64,000 bases of DNA, taken from positions 1-64,000 of the forward strand of contig JAGPNG010000004.1 in the NCBI GenBank assembly GCA_018052475.1, in the 5' to 3' direction. Below the pieces are notes generated by a model. That model did not search any database. It had not been told where the DNA came from and saw only the letters and a list, made by a program, of their open reading frames with translations. A program made the translations under genes and the position numbers. Each line of letters opens with the position of its first letter. The stretch's first letter is position 1. The stretch is from Candidatus Fermentithermobacillaceae bacterium (GTDB taxonomy: Bacteria > Bacillota > Sulfobacillia > Fermentithermobacillales > Fermentithermobacillaceae). This document shows positions 8,284 to 17,663 of the stretch, in pieces.

Positions 8284-9666
8284 ATGGCCTTTTCGTTTCT
8301 CAGGGAGAAGTTTCGACAAATTGCCATGAAAGAGATTAAACTCACCGTCATAGGAGGAGGTTCTTCGTACACTCCCGAACTCATTGACGGGCTCATCAAG
8401 CGTTGGCTAAAAGAGGACTTCCTAGCGAGGGAGATCGCTCTTCTGGATATCCCCGAAGGCAAGGAAAGGATGGACAAGGTCGCATCATTTGCTTGTCGGA
8501 TGGTTGAAAAGCAAGGAATGCCCTCAAGCATAACCACTTCGACTGACTTGCGGGAGGCCCTGTGCGGAACAGATTTCGTGATAAGTCAGATAAGAGTTGG
8601 GGGAATGAGAGCTCGCTGGGTAGATGAACACATTCCTGTGAAATATGGAGTAGCCGGTCAAGAAACCACAGGACCCGGAGGTTTTGCAAATGCCCTCAGG
8701 ACTATCCCTAAATGCATAGAAATAGCCAAAGAAGTAGAAACTACTTGTCCAAAAGCATGGCTGCTAAATTTCACAAATCCTTCGGGCATCATCACCGAAG
8801 CCTTACTCAAACACACCAAAGCCAGGGTTTTTGGCCTATGCAACGTTCCGATCAGCATTAAGATGGGGATCGCTCACGCTCTGGATGTGGCCCCCGAAAA
8901 GGTGACTTTGGATGTGTCGGGGCTGAACCATTTATCTTTCGTCACAAGGGTGTATAAACGCGGAAGAGATATAACTGACCATGTTATCCAATCGCCTTTG
9001 CTCGATACTTATCTCGATGCCACGAAAATCGGAAAAGAAATGGGCCCTTTCCTCAAGGCCATCAAGGTCATACCGGCAAGCTATCTCTACTATTACTGGA
9101 CCCGGAGAGATTCAATAGAAAGCCAAAGGGAGGACATGGAATCAGGCAAGGGGACCCGTGCTGACCAAGTCATGAAGATCGAGGAACGATTGTTTGAAAT
9201 GTATGGCGACAAGTCGGTTGACGAGATGCCGGCGGAGCTCAAGAAGCGCGGCGGCGCTTTCTACTCCGATGTGGCGCTCAATTGTATTTCAAACATACTT
9301 AGGAATGAGCCGGGAATAGAAGTTCTAAACGTCCTCAACCGGGGTTCGGTACCCGGTATACCTGCCGATTCTGTAGTGGAGGTCAGCTGCGTGATAGACG
9401 GAAGCGGTCCCAAGCCGATTGCGCAGGAACCGCTCCCAATTGAAGTCCTAGGACTCGTCCAAAAAGTCAAAGCCTACGAACAACTGACCATAGAAGCAGC
9501 GGTCACAGGCAGCGTTGAAAAGGCGTTTTTCGCCCTTTTGAACCACCCGCTTGTACAAGACGGCCGCACGGCAGCCGGACTTCTCCGAGACATTTTAGAA
9601 GAAAACAAAGAATTTCTTCCTATGTTTTCAGGGAAACAAGTACCGGGTTTCCTTACCGATATCTAG
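8284..9666 (+). CDS. Glycoside hydrolase family 4 (6-phospho-beta-glucosidase type), second copy
   Basis: This is a paralogue of the 4574-5908 enzyme. GGGSSYTP is at 24-31, GQETTGPGGF at 125-134, NPSG at 165-168, the metal cysteine C186 is in the classic CNVPI, and H216 is in GLNHLSF. The 460 residues include about 14 extra at the N-terminus. An alternative start at ATG 8329 would begin directly before the usual first strand (MKEIKLTVIGGG), but its nearest purine run is about 20 nt away. Initiation from 8284 by coupling to the leader at 8254-8280 seems most likely. The kinase gene follows after 32 bp on the same strand. Confidence 0.88.
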   Translation: MAFSFLREKFRQIAMKEIKLTVIGGGSSYTPELIDGLIKRWLKEDFLAREIALLDIPEGKERMDKVASFACRMVEKQGMPSSITTSTDLREALCGTDFVISQIRVGGMRARWVDEHIPVKYGVAGQETTGPGGFANALRTIPKCIEIAKEVETTCPKAWLLNFTNPSGIITEALLKHTKARVFGLCNVPISIKMGIAHALDVAPEKVTLDVSGLNHLSFVTRVYKRGRDITDHVIQSPLLDTYLDATKIGKEMGPFLKAIKVIPASYLYYYWTRRDSIESQREDMESGKGTRADQVMKIEERLFEMYGDKSVDEMPAELKKRGGAFYSDVALNCISNILRNEPGIEVLNVLNRGSVPGIPADSVVEVSCVIDGSGPKPIAQEPLPIEVLGLVQKVKAYEQLTIEAAVTGSVEKAFFALLNHPLVQDGRTAAGLLRDILEENKEFLPMFSGKQVPGFLTDI

Positions 9667-9698
9667 TAAGGCACATACAAAAGAAAGGAGATGGCGCT

Positions 9699-10706
9699 TT
9701 GGGATTCGTTCTGGGCGTAGACGGCGGAGCCAGTAAGACCATGGCCGTCATAGGGGATCGAGAAGGACATGTCCTAGGAGTCGGTCTCTCCGGTCCCTCC
9801 AACTACCAGATCATAGGACTAGATGCCGCAACGAAAAACATATCTGATGCGGCAAAGATGGCAGCCGACAAAGGGGATGTGAGTATAGATATGTTGGAAT
9901 TTGCCCTTTTCGGACTCGCAGGGGCAGATTTTCCTATTGATTTTGAAAACCTAACAAAGGGCATCCGAAATATGTACCCCTCACTTCAATTCGAAGTTGT
10001 AAACGACACCTGGGTCGGATTCAGATCCGGAACTGATTCAGACTACGGCGGCGTAGTCATAGCGGGAACCGGAGCTAACTTCGCAGCTGCCGCTCCGGAT
10101 GGCCGAAGGATCACAGGAAGAGGCATGGGATACGAGTGGGGTGGTCAAGGCGGCGCAGGAAACCTCATAAGAGACGCAATGCATTTCGCCTTTAGATCTC
10201 ACGACGGAACCGGCCCAAAGACCATGCTCGAAGACGCCGTTCTTGCAACCTTAGGGTTTCCTTCCTACGACGATCTCTCCTTGTACATGTACAAAGTTCA
10301 AAGCGAATTCGCTCACATATACGTAAAAGCTGCTGCCATAGTCCCACAAGTTTTCATGTTCGCCAGCCGCGGAGATCAGGTCTGCATAGATATACTCGCA
10401 GACTTAGGCAGTTCCATGGGAGAGATCATAGGCATGATGATCAAGACTCTGGGTACCCAAGAACTCGAACAGGACATCGTCATGGCCGGAGGCCTATTTG
10501 CAAAAGGCGAAAACCCTATCTTAGTCGATTCCCTAGCTCTTTCCTGTCATAGGTTTGTGCCCTTTGCCAGGTTTAAGATTCCCGATATTGAACCGGCGGG
10601 CGGAGCTTACCTTATGGGTCTTCAAAAACTAGGCGTTAACACAAAAGGAAAGGTGCGCGAGATGGCAATATCAACCTTTCGTCAACTGGCGGCTTCGTTG
10701 CAGTAG
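9699..10706 (+). CDS. N-acetylglucosamine kinase-like ATPase (BadF/BadG/BcrA/BcrD fold)
   Basis: This 335-residue ASKHA-fold protein has the N-terminal phosphate loop GVDGGASKT (6-14), a second ATP motif GTGANFAAA and the GYEWGGQGGAGNLIRDA segment seen in GlcNAc kinases. TTG 9699 is preceded by AAAGGAG at 9684-9690. Sitting last in a cluster with a deacetylase, a symporter and two GH4 enzymes, it probably phosphorylates an amino sugar released inside the cell. GH4 enzymes often use 6-phosphoglycosides, so it could instead phosphorylate a disaccharide before cleavage. The sequence alone does not settle this. Confidence 0.82.
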   Translation: MGFVLGVDGGASKTMAVIGDREGHVLGVGLSGPSNYQIIGLDAATKNISDAAKMAADKGDVSIDMLEFALFGLAGADFPIDFENLTKGIRNMYPSLQFEVVNDTWVGFRSGTDSDYGGVVIAGTGANFAAAAPDGRRITGRGMGYEWGGQGGAGNLIRDAMHFAFRSHDGTGPKTMLEDAVLATLGFPSYDDLSLYMYKVQSEFAHIYVKAAAIVPQVFMFASRGDQVCIDILADLGSSMGEIIGMMIKTLGTQELEQDIVMAGGLFAKGENPILVDSLALSCHRFVPFARFKIPDIEPAGGAYLMGLQKLGVNTKGKVREMAISTFRQLAASLQ

Positions 10707-10710
10707 AAAA

Positions 10711-10754
10711 AGAGGGTCTACATGCCAAGAAAACCTTTTGCCTGTAGACCCTCT
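10711..10754 (-). terminator. Rho-independent terminator of hspR-dnaK-grpE
   Basis: A perfect 12-bp inverted repeat (AGAGGGTCTACA / TGTAGACCCTCT) with a 20-nt loop begins 11 bp after the grpE stop. On the minus strand it ends in TTTTT. The plus side lacks a T tract. Confidence 0.8.
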
Positions 10755-10764
10755 GCTATCAGGA

Positions 10765-11370
10765 TTACCTTATCACTTTGACCCGGCTAGGTCTAAGCAC
10801 CGTGTCGTCCAACATATACCCCTTTTGGAACTCTTCCACAATGGTGCCATGTTCTCCGCCGCCATCTTGTGCGAAAACGGCCTCATGGTAGTAAGGATCG
10901 AATCTCTTCCCTACAGGGCTTTCCATGGGCGTTACCCCTTCTCGTTCCAGCAGATCCATTATCTGCTTTTGAATCATCTCAATCCCTTTGTAGAACGAAG
11001 CAAACTCACTATCGCCGCCTTCTAGGTTCTTTTCGGCAGCTGCCATGAACCTGTCAAAGTTGTCTAGCACCTCGAGAAGGGACAGTATGAGCTTTGCCTT
11101 CTCGCGAGACACCCTGTCGTGGAAATCCCTGTTCGTGCGTTTCCTAAAGTTATCCATCTCGGCCCTTGCCCTTAAAAACTGATCCCAGTAGGTTTCAGCT
11201 TTGGACTTCCACTCATCCCTTTCTTGAATCAGTTGCTCAACATCGAGTCCGAGACCTTCTGAACAAATCTCTTCGGAGAGTTCTCTCTCGCACGGTGCCT
11301 CCGAGGCTTCCTTATTCCCTTTCTGGTTTTGGACTTTGTGAAGATCCTTAGCCTCATCATTCAAAGACAT
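10765..11370 (-). CDS. grpE: GrpE, nucleotide exchange factor for DnaK
   Basis: GrpE releases ADP from DnaK. The 201-residue protein has an acidic, disordered N-terminus, a long helix with the family pattern W-K-S-K-A-E-T-Y-W-D-Q-F-L-R-A-R-A-E-x-x-N-F-R-K-R, and a C-terminal beta domain ending in VLRPSRVKVI. ATG 11370 is chosen over an upstream in-frame ATG at 11385 because GGGAGG lies 7 nt before it. It follows dnaK by 38 bp and is the last gene of the unit; no dnaJ follows. Confidence 0.93.
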   Translation of the reverse strand: MSLNDEAKDLHKVQNQKGNKEASEAPCERELSEEICSEGLGLDVEQLIQERDEWKSKAETYWDQFLRARAEMDNFRKRTNRDFHDRVSREKAKLILSLLEVLDNFDRFMAAAEKNLEGGDSEFASFYKGIEMIQKQIMDLLEREGVTPMESPVGKRFDPYYHEAVFAQDGGGEHGTIVEEFQKGYMLDDTVLRPSRVKVIR

Positions 11371-11408
11371 GGTACATCCTCCCATCTCCTCTTCTTCATC
11401 CGCGCACC

Positions 11409-13343
11409 TTAGAACTCACCTTTTTTGTCTTTCTCATCTTTTTCCTTAAATTCGGCATCGAAAACTTCTCCCTGTTGAGTACCGGTGCTATCTGCAGTTC
11501 CGTTGCCGTCCGAATTCGCTGCCTGTTCTTGTGCGCTGGCATGCTTGTACACTTCCTCGGCCAGTTTCGCGGCAGCATCTTGGAGCTCTTCAGAGGCTCT
11601 TTTGATGTTTTCAACGCTGTCGCCGGCCAAAGCTTCGCGTGCCGCTGAAAGAGCTTGCTCTACCCTACCCTTATCTTGATCTGAGATTTTACCCTCCAGA
11701 TCGCCAAGGGTCTTTTCAACCGTATACACCAGCTGATCAAGCTGGTTTCTTGCCTCGGTTTCTTCTCTCTTTCTTCGATCTTCCTCAGCAAATCTCTGCG
11801 CTTCTTCTACCAAGCGATCTACTTCTTCCCTTGGAAGTTGAGTAGAAGCTTTGATGGTAATATTCTGCGCCTTCCCTGTACCAAGATCTTTTGCCGAGAC
11901 ATTGAGTATGCCGTTTGCGTCTATATCGAAGGATACCTCGATCTGAGGCACTCCTCTAGGCGCCGGAGGAATACCTGTCAGGCTGAACCGTCCAAGAGTC
12001 CGGTTGTCTCTAGCCATCTGGCGTTCTCCCTGAAGCACGTGGATTTCAACCTGAGGCTGGAAATCCGCCGTTGTAGTGAATATCTGGCTCTTTTTCACAG
12101 GTATAGTCGTGTTTCTGGGAATGATCGGCGTCATTATCCCACCTACGGTTTCTACGCCTAAGGTCAAAGGAGTTACGTCCAGCAAAACTATATCCTTTAC
12201 GTCTCCCGAAAGCACACCCGCCTGAATAGCGGCGCCCATAGCGACTACTTCATCAGGATTGACGCCTCTATGAGGTTCTTTGCCAGTAATGCTCTTAACC
12301 AATTCCTGAATCTTAGGCATGCGGGTAGAACCTCCGACCAAAATCACCTCATCGAGGTCGGACGCTTTCAGTTTCGCATCTTCTAGAACCCTATGGATGG
12401 GTCCGATGCACCGTTTGGTGAGATCATCTGTGAGCTCTTCAAATTTCGCCCTCGTAAGACGAACCTCCAAGTGAAGGGGTTGCCCTTCCCGGTCCGCGGT
12501 AATAAAGGGTAGGCTGATAGTAGTCTCAAGGACCTGAGAAAGCTCGACCTTCGCCTTTTCCGCGGCCTCGATAAGTCTCTGCAAGGACTGCTTATCACGC
12601 CTAAGATCTATACCGTATTCGCGCTTAAACTCCTCGGCCACGTAATTGACTATTCTCTGATCGTAGTCGTCTCCGCCAAGATGGGTATCTCCCGCGGTAG
12701 CCAAGACTTCTACAACACCGTCGCCTACTTCTAGCAGCGACACATCAAAAGTTCCGCCGCCTAGGTCGAATACTAAGATCTTTTCATTCTTCTTTTTGTC
12801 AATTCCATAGGCCAAAGAGGCGGCAGTGGGCTCGTTGATTATTCTAAGGACTTCCAGTCCTGCAATACGGCCCGCATCCTTTGTCGCCTGGCGTTGGGCG
12901 TCATTGAAATATGCAGGCACTGTGATAACCGCCTTGGTGATAGGTTCGCCAAGGTATTTCTCGGCATCTTCTTTGAGTTTCCTTAGTATATCTGCGGAAA
13001 CCTCTTCAGGAGTCAGTTCCCTATCTATAGCGGGCACATATATCCTTACTTCGTCGTGAGACCCTCTTCTAATCTTGTAAGGGATTCGCTCACGCTCAAG
13101 TTCGACTTCGTCGTAACGCCTTCCTATGAAGCGTTTGATTGAAGTAATGGTGTTTTCCGGGTTTAGCACAGCCTGGCGCTTTGCCAACTGCCCTACCAGT
13201 TTTTCACCTTTTTTCGTAAAAGCCACTACAGAAGGAGTGATTCTTGAGCCTTCCGCGTTGATTATTACCGTAGGCTCGCTGCCTTCCATCACCGCTATTA
13301 CTGAGTTAGTTGTACCAAGGTCAATACCTACAATTTTCGACAT
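11409..13343 (-). CDS. dnaK: Chaperone DnaK (Hsp70)
   Basis: This ATP-dependent foldase has 644 residues. The ATPase domain begins [11 protein letters not shown] (4-14), with GGGTFDVS and the [10 protein letters not shown] motif. The interdomain linker reads [11 protein letters not shown], followed by a substrate-binding domain and helical lid. The C-terminus has a charged tail (EKDEKDKK) after VFDAEF. The frame extends 14 codons upstream, but GGAGGTGTTCACT precedes ATG 13343, which gives the standard [10 protein letters not shown] start. It lies 98 bp downstream of a divergence-free hspR gene on the same strand. Confidence 0.96.
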   Translation of the reverse strand: MSKIVGIDLGTTNSVIAVMEGSEPTVIINAEGSRITPSVVAFTKKGEKLVGQLAKRQAVLNPENTITSIKRFIGRRYDEVELERERIPYKIRRGSHDEVRIYVPAIDRELTPEEVSADILRKLKEDAEKYLGEPITKAVITVPAYFNDAQRQATKDAGRIAGLEVLRIINEPTAASLAYGIDKKKNEKILVFDLGGGTFDVSLLEVGDGVVEVLATAGDTHLGGDDYDQRIVNYVAEEFKREYGIDLRRDKQSLQRLIEAAEKAKVELSQVLETTISLPFITADREGQPLHLEVRLTRAKFEELTDDLTKRCIGPIHRVLEDAKLKASDLDEVILVGGSTRMPKIQELVKSITGKEPHRGVNPDEVVAMGAAIQAGVLSGDVKDIVLLDVTPLTLGVETVGGIMTPIIPRNTTIPVKKSQIFTTTADFQPQVEIHVLQGERQMARDNRTLGRFSLTGIPPAPRGVPQIEVSFDIDANGILNVSAKDLGTGKAQNITIKASTQLPREEVDRLVEEAQRFAEEDRRKREETEARNQLDQLVYTVEKTLGDLEGKISDQDKGRVEQALSAAREALAGDSVENIKRASEELQDAAAKLAEEVYKHASAQEQAANSDGNGTADSTGTQQGEVFDAEFKEKDEKDKKGEF

Positions 13344-13441
13344 AGTGAACACCTCCACATCGTTGAGCTTTGTGACTTGCTCCAATATTCACTGCTGAGT
13401 AATCGTAAAAAACAAAACACTTTAGAAAACGTCGCGTTCGC

Positions 13442-13822
13442 TCAGCGAACCCCCTTTCCAATATGTCCCATATCCTTGGCGATATTCTTAGATTCCTTGT
13501 GTTCCTGCCCATTTTCTTCGGAATCTGGCCTCTCTAGCGCGTCTTTCTTATGGGAGTAGCTCTCCGCCGAATCGCTTTCTTCCATAGCCATAATCACTCG
13601 AATACCCTGTGGGTTAATCTTACAGTCACGCCACAGGTATATTATCCGCGCGAGAAGCCTAAGGTCGTCTTCGGAATACAGACGAATATTAGAATCCGTC
13701 CGAGCCGGTGTTATCAGCCCCTCGCTTTCGATTTGCCTCAGAAACTGCGGAGTTACGCTCAGGAGACGCGCAGCTACGCCTATCGTATATACGGGCTCAC
13801 TTGTACTGTGAAAATACGCCAC
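13442..13822 (-). CDS. hspR: HspR-like MerR-family repressor
   Basis: This 126-residue regulator has a MerR helix-turn-helix: the start EPVYTIGVAARLL, recognition segment TPQFLRQIESEGL, and wing with ARTDSNIRLYSEDDLRLL. HspR proteins repress dnaK operons by binding inverted HAIR elements, with DnaK as co-repressor. After about residue 75 the tail is charged and low complexity (Ser, Glu, Lys, His). GTG 13822 follows AGGGGGAT. It is first in hspR-dnaK-grpE. I could not find a clear CTTGAGT-N7-ACTCAAG site upstream, so autoregulation is inferred from family and position. Confidence 0.82.
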   Translation of the reverse strand: MAYFHSTSEPVYTIGVAARLLSVTPQFLRQIESEGLITPARTDSNIRLYSEDDLRLLARIIYLWRDCKINPQGIRVIMAMEESDSAESYSHKKDALERPDSEENGQEHKESKNIAKDMGHIGKGVR

Positions 13823-13964
13823 GCGATCATCCCCCTATTAAGAAACTTCTTATATTGAGACATGTTTTCTACTAAATATCAATAACAATTATATCTCAGA
13901 TAGTCAAGCTATCTTACATTGATCAAACGTACACATTAAACCTCACGCCATATGCACAAAGAAA

Positions 13965-13988
13965 AAGCCGGGACCAAGAACCCGGCTT
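13965..13988 (-). terminator. Rho-independent terminator of the methylmalonyl-CoA operon
   Basis: An 8-bp perfect stem (AAGCCGGG / CCCGGCTT) with an 8-nt loop lies 49 bp after the meaB stop. On the minus strand it is followed directly by TTTCTTTG. Confidence 0.75.
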
Positions 13989-14036
13989 CAAACGATCGAA
14001 AGGACATCAAACACCAAAAGACTAAAGTTCAATGTG

Positions 14037-15038
14037 TTACATTGGTACCTCGCCTTTATTAGAACATAGGTACTTTGCAACTAACTCCTTTGCGGCCCCG
14101 TGGGGATCTGAATAACCGTCTAGGAGTTTACCCAAAACTGTATCGAGAGTGCCATCTTCAGCCGCAGACTGCAAGACTCTGTCTACTGTTTCGCGCCTCA
14201 GATTCTCTTCAAGGGACGCTCGATAACTTCTTGCAATCCGCTTCTCAAGAAGGTTATTTTCTTCAAGAAACGCAAGATGACGCTTTATCTCCTTTAAGAG
14301 AACATCAACCCCCACCTTTTCCGCTGCGATGGTCTTGATTACAGGCGGTTTCCATTCCCAGTCCCTATTGAGTTCAAGCATTGCTTCTATGACTGAAACC
14401 GTCCTGTCAGCGCCCGGGTGGTCGGCTTTATTGACGCAAAAAACATCACCAATCTCCAGAATGCCTGCTTTAATGGCTTGAATATCATCGCCCATTCCGG
14501 GGGCCAAGACCACAACTACTGTATGAGCGTACCGCATAATATCAACTTCAGATTGCCCGGTACCCACCGTTTCAATGAGGATATAGTCAAAGCCAAATGC
14601 GTCCATCAAGGTCACAACTTCACCTGTGTGTCTTGAAAGGCCTCCCAAATGACCGCGCGAAGCCAGACTTCTGAAGAACACACCTTCATCGGTGGTGCGA
14701 GAACGCATCCTAACTCTGTCCCCCAAGATAGCCCCACCTGTAAAAGGCGAAGATGGGTCCACAGCGATAACCCCTACGGAATTGCCCTCTTCGCGTATCT
14801 CCGAAACAAGGTTATCAACCAAAGACGACTTCCCAACCCCCGGGGCACCGGTCAAACCGATGATCTTGCTTTGCCCCCTATGCCTAAAAGCGTGTCTCAG
14901 TATTTCCTGAGCGCCCGGAGACTCATCTTCAACCAAAGTAATCGCACGGGCCAAAGCGACTCGGTTCTGACCCAACAACCCATTTATGATTTTATCTGCG
15001 TCCGCAGTTTGAACAGATCCGCGCAAGCATAACACCAT
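14037..15038 (-). CDS. meaB: MeaB/ArgK-type GTPase, chaperone of methylmalonyl-CoA mutase
   Basis: This G3E GTPase loads and protects the B12 cofactor of methylmalonyl-CoA mutase. Walker A GAPGVGKS is at 64-71. The switch region AVDPSSPFTGGAILGDRVRM and the ETVGTGQSEVDI segment are typical, as is the base-specificity motif NKAD. The protein has 333 residues. ATG 15038 has only a weak SD, so the exact N-terminus is uncertain. It follows the B12-binding mutase subunit on the same strand and ends the six-gene operon. Confidence 0.92.
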   Translation of the reverse strand: MVLCLRGSVQTADADKIINGLLGQNRVALARAITLVEDESPGAQEILRHAFRHRGQSKIIGLTGAPGVGKSSLVDNLVSEIREEGNSVGVIAVDPSSPFTGGAILGDRVRMRSRTTDEGVFFRSLASRGHLGGLSRHTGEVVTLMDAFGFDYILIETVGTGQSEVDIMRYAHTVVVVLAPGMGDDIQAIKAGILEIGDVFCVNKADHPGADRTVSVIEAMLELNRDWEWKPPVIKTIAAEKVGVDVLLKEIKRHLAFLEENNLLEKRIARSYRASLEENLRRETVDRVLQSAAEDGTLDTVLGKLLDGYSDPHGAAKELVAKYLCSNKGEVPM

Positions 15039-15102
15039 CCCGACTAGATTTTCAGGCGAAAGGGACTAATACTTCAGTAACCCGCCCGAAACCGCACCAA
15101 AT

Positions 15103-15507
15103 CTACCTCTTAAGGTTGGCTTTAGTATACTCGACTATATCTTGCGTGCTGGTTCCGGGCCCAAATACCGCATCAACCCCCGCCTTTTTCAAATCCTCAA
15201 TATCTTCCTCGGGGATAATCCCGCCTGCAAGCACCAACACATCAAGATCCTCTGTGCCCTTTTCTTTCTTTAGACACTCTATGACTTTGGGAAGCAATGT
15301 TCCGTGCGCTCCCGACAAAATAGAACAAGCTACCACGTCAACGTCCTCTTCTACCGCCATCCTTGCGATCTCTTCAGGAGTACGGTGAAGCCCGGTGTAG
15401 ATTACTTCCATTCCGGCGTCTCTGTAAGCCCTGGCTATAACCTTGGCACCACGGTCATGACCATCGAGACCGGGTTTTGCAACCAGAACCCTGATCTTCC
15501 TGTCCAT
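15103..15507 (-). CDS. Methylmalonyl-CoA mutase, B12-binding subunit
   Basis: This free-standing cobalamin-binding domain (134 residues) carries the DxHxxG motif DGHDRG at 15-20, with H17 as the cobalt ligand. The later S-x-L motif is SILSGAH and the loop GGIIP is also present. ATG 15507 is set by GGGAGGAGG 7 nt upstream; the open frame extends 20 codons further. The large catalytic subunit, normally adjacent, is not in this window. Together with MeaB and the decarboxylase it would link succinyl-CoA to propionyl-CoA. Confidence 0.92.
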   Translation of the reverse strand: MDRKIRVLVAKPGLDGHDRGAKVIARAYRDAGMEVIYTGLHRTPEEIARMAVEEDVDVVACSILSGAHGTLLPKVIECLKKEKGTEDLDVLVLAGGIIPEEDIEDLKKAGVDAVFGPGTSTQDIVEYTKANLKR

Positions 15508-15590
15508 CTGGTATCCTCCTCCCACATCACCAGTCGTTATCACCATGAAACACTCATATCTTTTCAAACTCTACCTGCCCGCTTCCCTTC

Positions 15591-16727
15591 CTATAAAAGC
15601 AGAGATAGCATTACACCTGCAGCCACCGCTGTGCCTATAACGCCTGCAACGTTTGGCCCCATAGCATGCATAAGCAGGAAATTCTCGGGATTCTCTTGTT
15701 GCCCTACGGTCTGGCTAACTCTAGCTGCCATCGGAACCGCCGAAACACCTGCGGACCCTATAAGCGGGTTGATTTTGCCTCCGGTAACATAATACATTAA
15801 CTTGCCTAGGAGTACTCCTCCTGCGGTACCTCCCGCAAAAGCCACTATGCCAAGGGCTATTATCTTGAGCGTATCTGCTTTCAAAAACGATTCTGCGCTC
15901 ATGGTGGCACCTACTGAGGTGGCCAAAAATATCACGACTATATTCATGAGCTCATTCTGCGCAGTCTTAGATAATCTGTCTACGACCCCACATTCCCTAA
16001 AGAGATTACCAAGCATAAGCATACCTATAAGAGGGGCGATGGGTGGTAAAAGCAAACTTACGATTACCGTTACAACTACGGGGAATATTATTTTTTCGGT
16101 CTGAGAGACCTCTCTGAGCTGGGTCATCACCGTAGTGCGTTCCTTCTTTGTGGTAAGTGCCCTCATAATCGGCGGTTGAATTAAAGGAACCAACGCCATA
16201 TATGTGTAAGCAGCAACCGCAATAGGCCCTAAGAGTTCAGGGGCAAGTTTCATTGCTGTAAAGATCGCTGTAGGTCCGTCAGCTCCGCCTATGATCCCGA
16301 TAGCAGCCGATTGGCTTAGCGTAAACCCTAGCGCTTTCGCCGCACCCATAGCCAAAAACACGCCAATCTGGGCAGCAGCGCCCAGCAATATGGTCGAAGG
16401 GTTGGCAAGCAACGGTCCGAAGTCAGTCATGGCTCCTACTCCTAGGAAAATCAGAGGAGGAAATATCTCTTTTTCGACCCCGAAACTAATGTAATACAGC
16501 AATCCGCCCGGCATTCCATCCGATGGGGGATTCATAATCGGAGCATTAGGCAAGTTGGCCAAGATCGCCCCAAACGCTATCGGGATGAGGATGAGGGGCT
16601 CGAATTTCTTCACAATGGCCAGGTAAAGGAGCAAAACACCTATAAGGATCATTATGACGTTACCCCAGGTAAGCCCAATAAAACCTGTCGTCTCCCACAG
16701 CCTTTGGGTCAGTGCGCCTAAATCCAT
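15591..16727 (-). CDS. mmdB: Na+-translocating decarboxylase beta subunit (methylmalonyl-CoA decarboxylase MmdB)
   Basis: This integral membrane subunit couples decarboxylation of carboxybiotin to sodium export. It has 378 residues and about ten hydrophobic segments. The conserved [13 protein letters not shown] motif carries the essential Asp, and the [13 protein letters not shown] segment holds the second ion-site motif. ATG 16727 is preferred: a TTG at 16748 has no SD of its own and overlaps GGAGG, while AGGTG lies 8 nt before ATG. The gene follows the biotin carrier closely on the same strand. Confidence 0.94.
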   Translation of the reverse strand: MDLGALTQRLWETTGFIGLTWGNVIMILIGVLLLYLAIVKKFEPLILIPIAFGAILANLPNAPIMNPPSDGMPGGLLYYISFGVEKEIFPPLIFLGVGAMTDFGPLLANPSTILLGAAAQIGVFLAMGAAKALGFTLSQSAAIGIIGGADGPTAIFTAMKLAPELLGPIAVAAYTYMALVPLIQPPIMRALTTKKERTTVMTQLREVSQTEKIIFPVVVTVIVSLLLPPIAPLIGMLMLGNLFRECGVVDRLSKTAQNELMNIVVIFLATSVGATMSAESFLKADTLKIIALGIVAFAGGTAGGVLLGKLMYYVTGGKINPLIGSAGVSAVPMAARVSQTVGQQENPENFLLMHAMGPNVAGVIGTAVAAGVMLSLLL

Positions 16728-16758
16728 TGTCAGTACACCTTCCTCCAATTTGAGCTGC

Positions 16759-17184
16759 CTATCTGTCTAGTTTCACCAGGACATCCCCTGTTTGAACTGA
16801 TGAACCCTGGCTTACCGCGACTTCTACTACGGTGGCATCATAAGGCGCCAATATCTCGTTCTGCATCTTCATTGCCTCAAGAAGAAGCAGTAAGTCTCCT
16901 TTTTTCACACTTGTTCCGGGAGTAACTTTGATCTCAGTCACTATACCGGGGATAGGAGCGGTAACCATGCCGCTTCCGGCACCGGGTTTGGCTGAAGGCT
17001 TTGGTTCAGGTTTCGATGCCGAAACAGGACTAACCTGAGGAACCTTCTTCTGCGGAATATTGATAGGGGCCGCAGGACTCTTCGTAGGAGCCGACGTCAC
17101 AGGCACAGATGATGCCTGGGCTCCTATTTCTTCTACCTCTACTTCGAAAACTTCGTCGTCTATTTTCACTTTGAATTTTCGCAT
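16759..17184 (-). CDS. mmdC: Biotin carrier subunit of the decarboxylase (MmdC)
   Basis: This 141-residue protein carries the swinging biotin arm between carboxyltransferase and membrane pump. Residues 1-20 form a short N-terminal beta segment, about 25-70 a Pro/Ala/Ser/Lys linker, and 73-141 a biotinyl domain with the biotinylation site EAMKM (K106) and the later GDVLVKL strand. The start is ATG 17184, preceded by AAAGGAGG; the open frame runs 24 codons further upstream into the preceding gene's end. Confidence 0.95.
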   Translation of the reverse strand: MRKFKVKIDDEVFEVEVEEIGAQASSVPVTSAPTKSPAAPINIPQKKVPQVSPVSASKPEPKPSAKPGAGSGMVTAPIPGIVTEIKVTPGTSVKKGDLLLLLEAMKMQNEILAPYDATVVEVAVSQGSSVQTGDVLVKLDR

Positions 17185-17216
17185 GTCTGGTCCTCCTTTG
17201 CTCGTTACACACAACT

Positions 17217-17603
17217 CTATTCGTTCATCGCAATCCATCTGGAAGTTTTCCCCCACTCGCCTGAATCAGGCACTTTCCTTACAAACACGGGAACTTCGCT
17301 GCGACCCATATACGCATATACTGCGGCGAGGATAGCTGCCTTACGCTTCGGGTCAAGCATGTCGAGGTCTTGTACTTCTTCTATGTCCTCTTCAAAGCCA
17401 GAGCCATCGTCTACTAAGCTGGCTCTACTCACTTCCTGATCTGGTGCTTCGCCCCGATGCCCATTGCCAAACGATTTTTCTGAGCCGGATACGATCTTAT
17501 GGATCAAAACGATGACAACCGCGAGCATTATAAGCACCAGAAACACAACCGTCATATTCACTACAGTTAGGATCGCAGCACCTGCCAACGTATCTGGTAT
17601 CAT
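17217..17603 (-). CDS. mmdD: Small membrane subunit of Na+-pumping decarboxylase (OadG/MmdD type)
   Basis: This 128-residue protein has one N-terminal membrane helix (about 10-35), an acidic middle part, and a C-terminal helix with the A-A-I-L-A-A-V-Y-A-Y-M pattern seen in the gamma/delta subunits that hold the decarboxylase complex together. ATG 17603 is chosen because GGAGG lies 8 nt upstream. It sits between the carboxyltransferase and biotin carrier genes, the usual place for this subunit. Confidence 0.85.
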   Translation of the reverse strand: MIPDTLAGAAILTVVNMTVVFLVLIMLAVVIVLIHKIVSGSEKSFGNGHRGEAPDQEVSRASLVDDGSGFEEDIEEVQDLDMLDPKRKAAILAAVYAYMGRSEVPVFVRKVPDSGEWGKTSRWIAMNE

Positions 17604-17663
17604 CAATATCCCTCCATGCATCCCATTTGCCTACACGGGAGCACCATTTCCAAGACTAACTGC

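Noticed and set aside
13823-14030. Possible HAIR operator upstream of hspR
   Set aside because: TTGA and TCAA words are present, but no CTTGAGT-N7-ACTCAAG arrangement with matching arms could be found.
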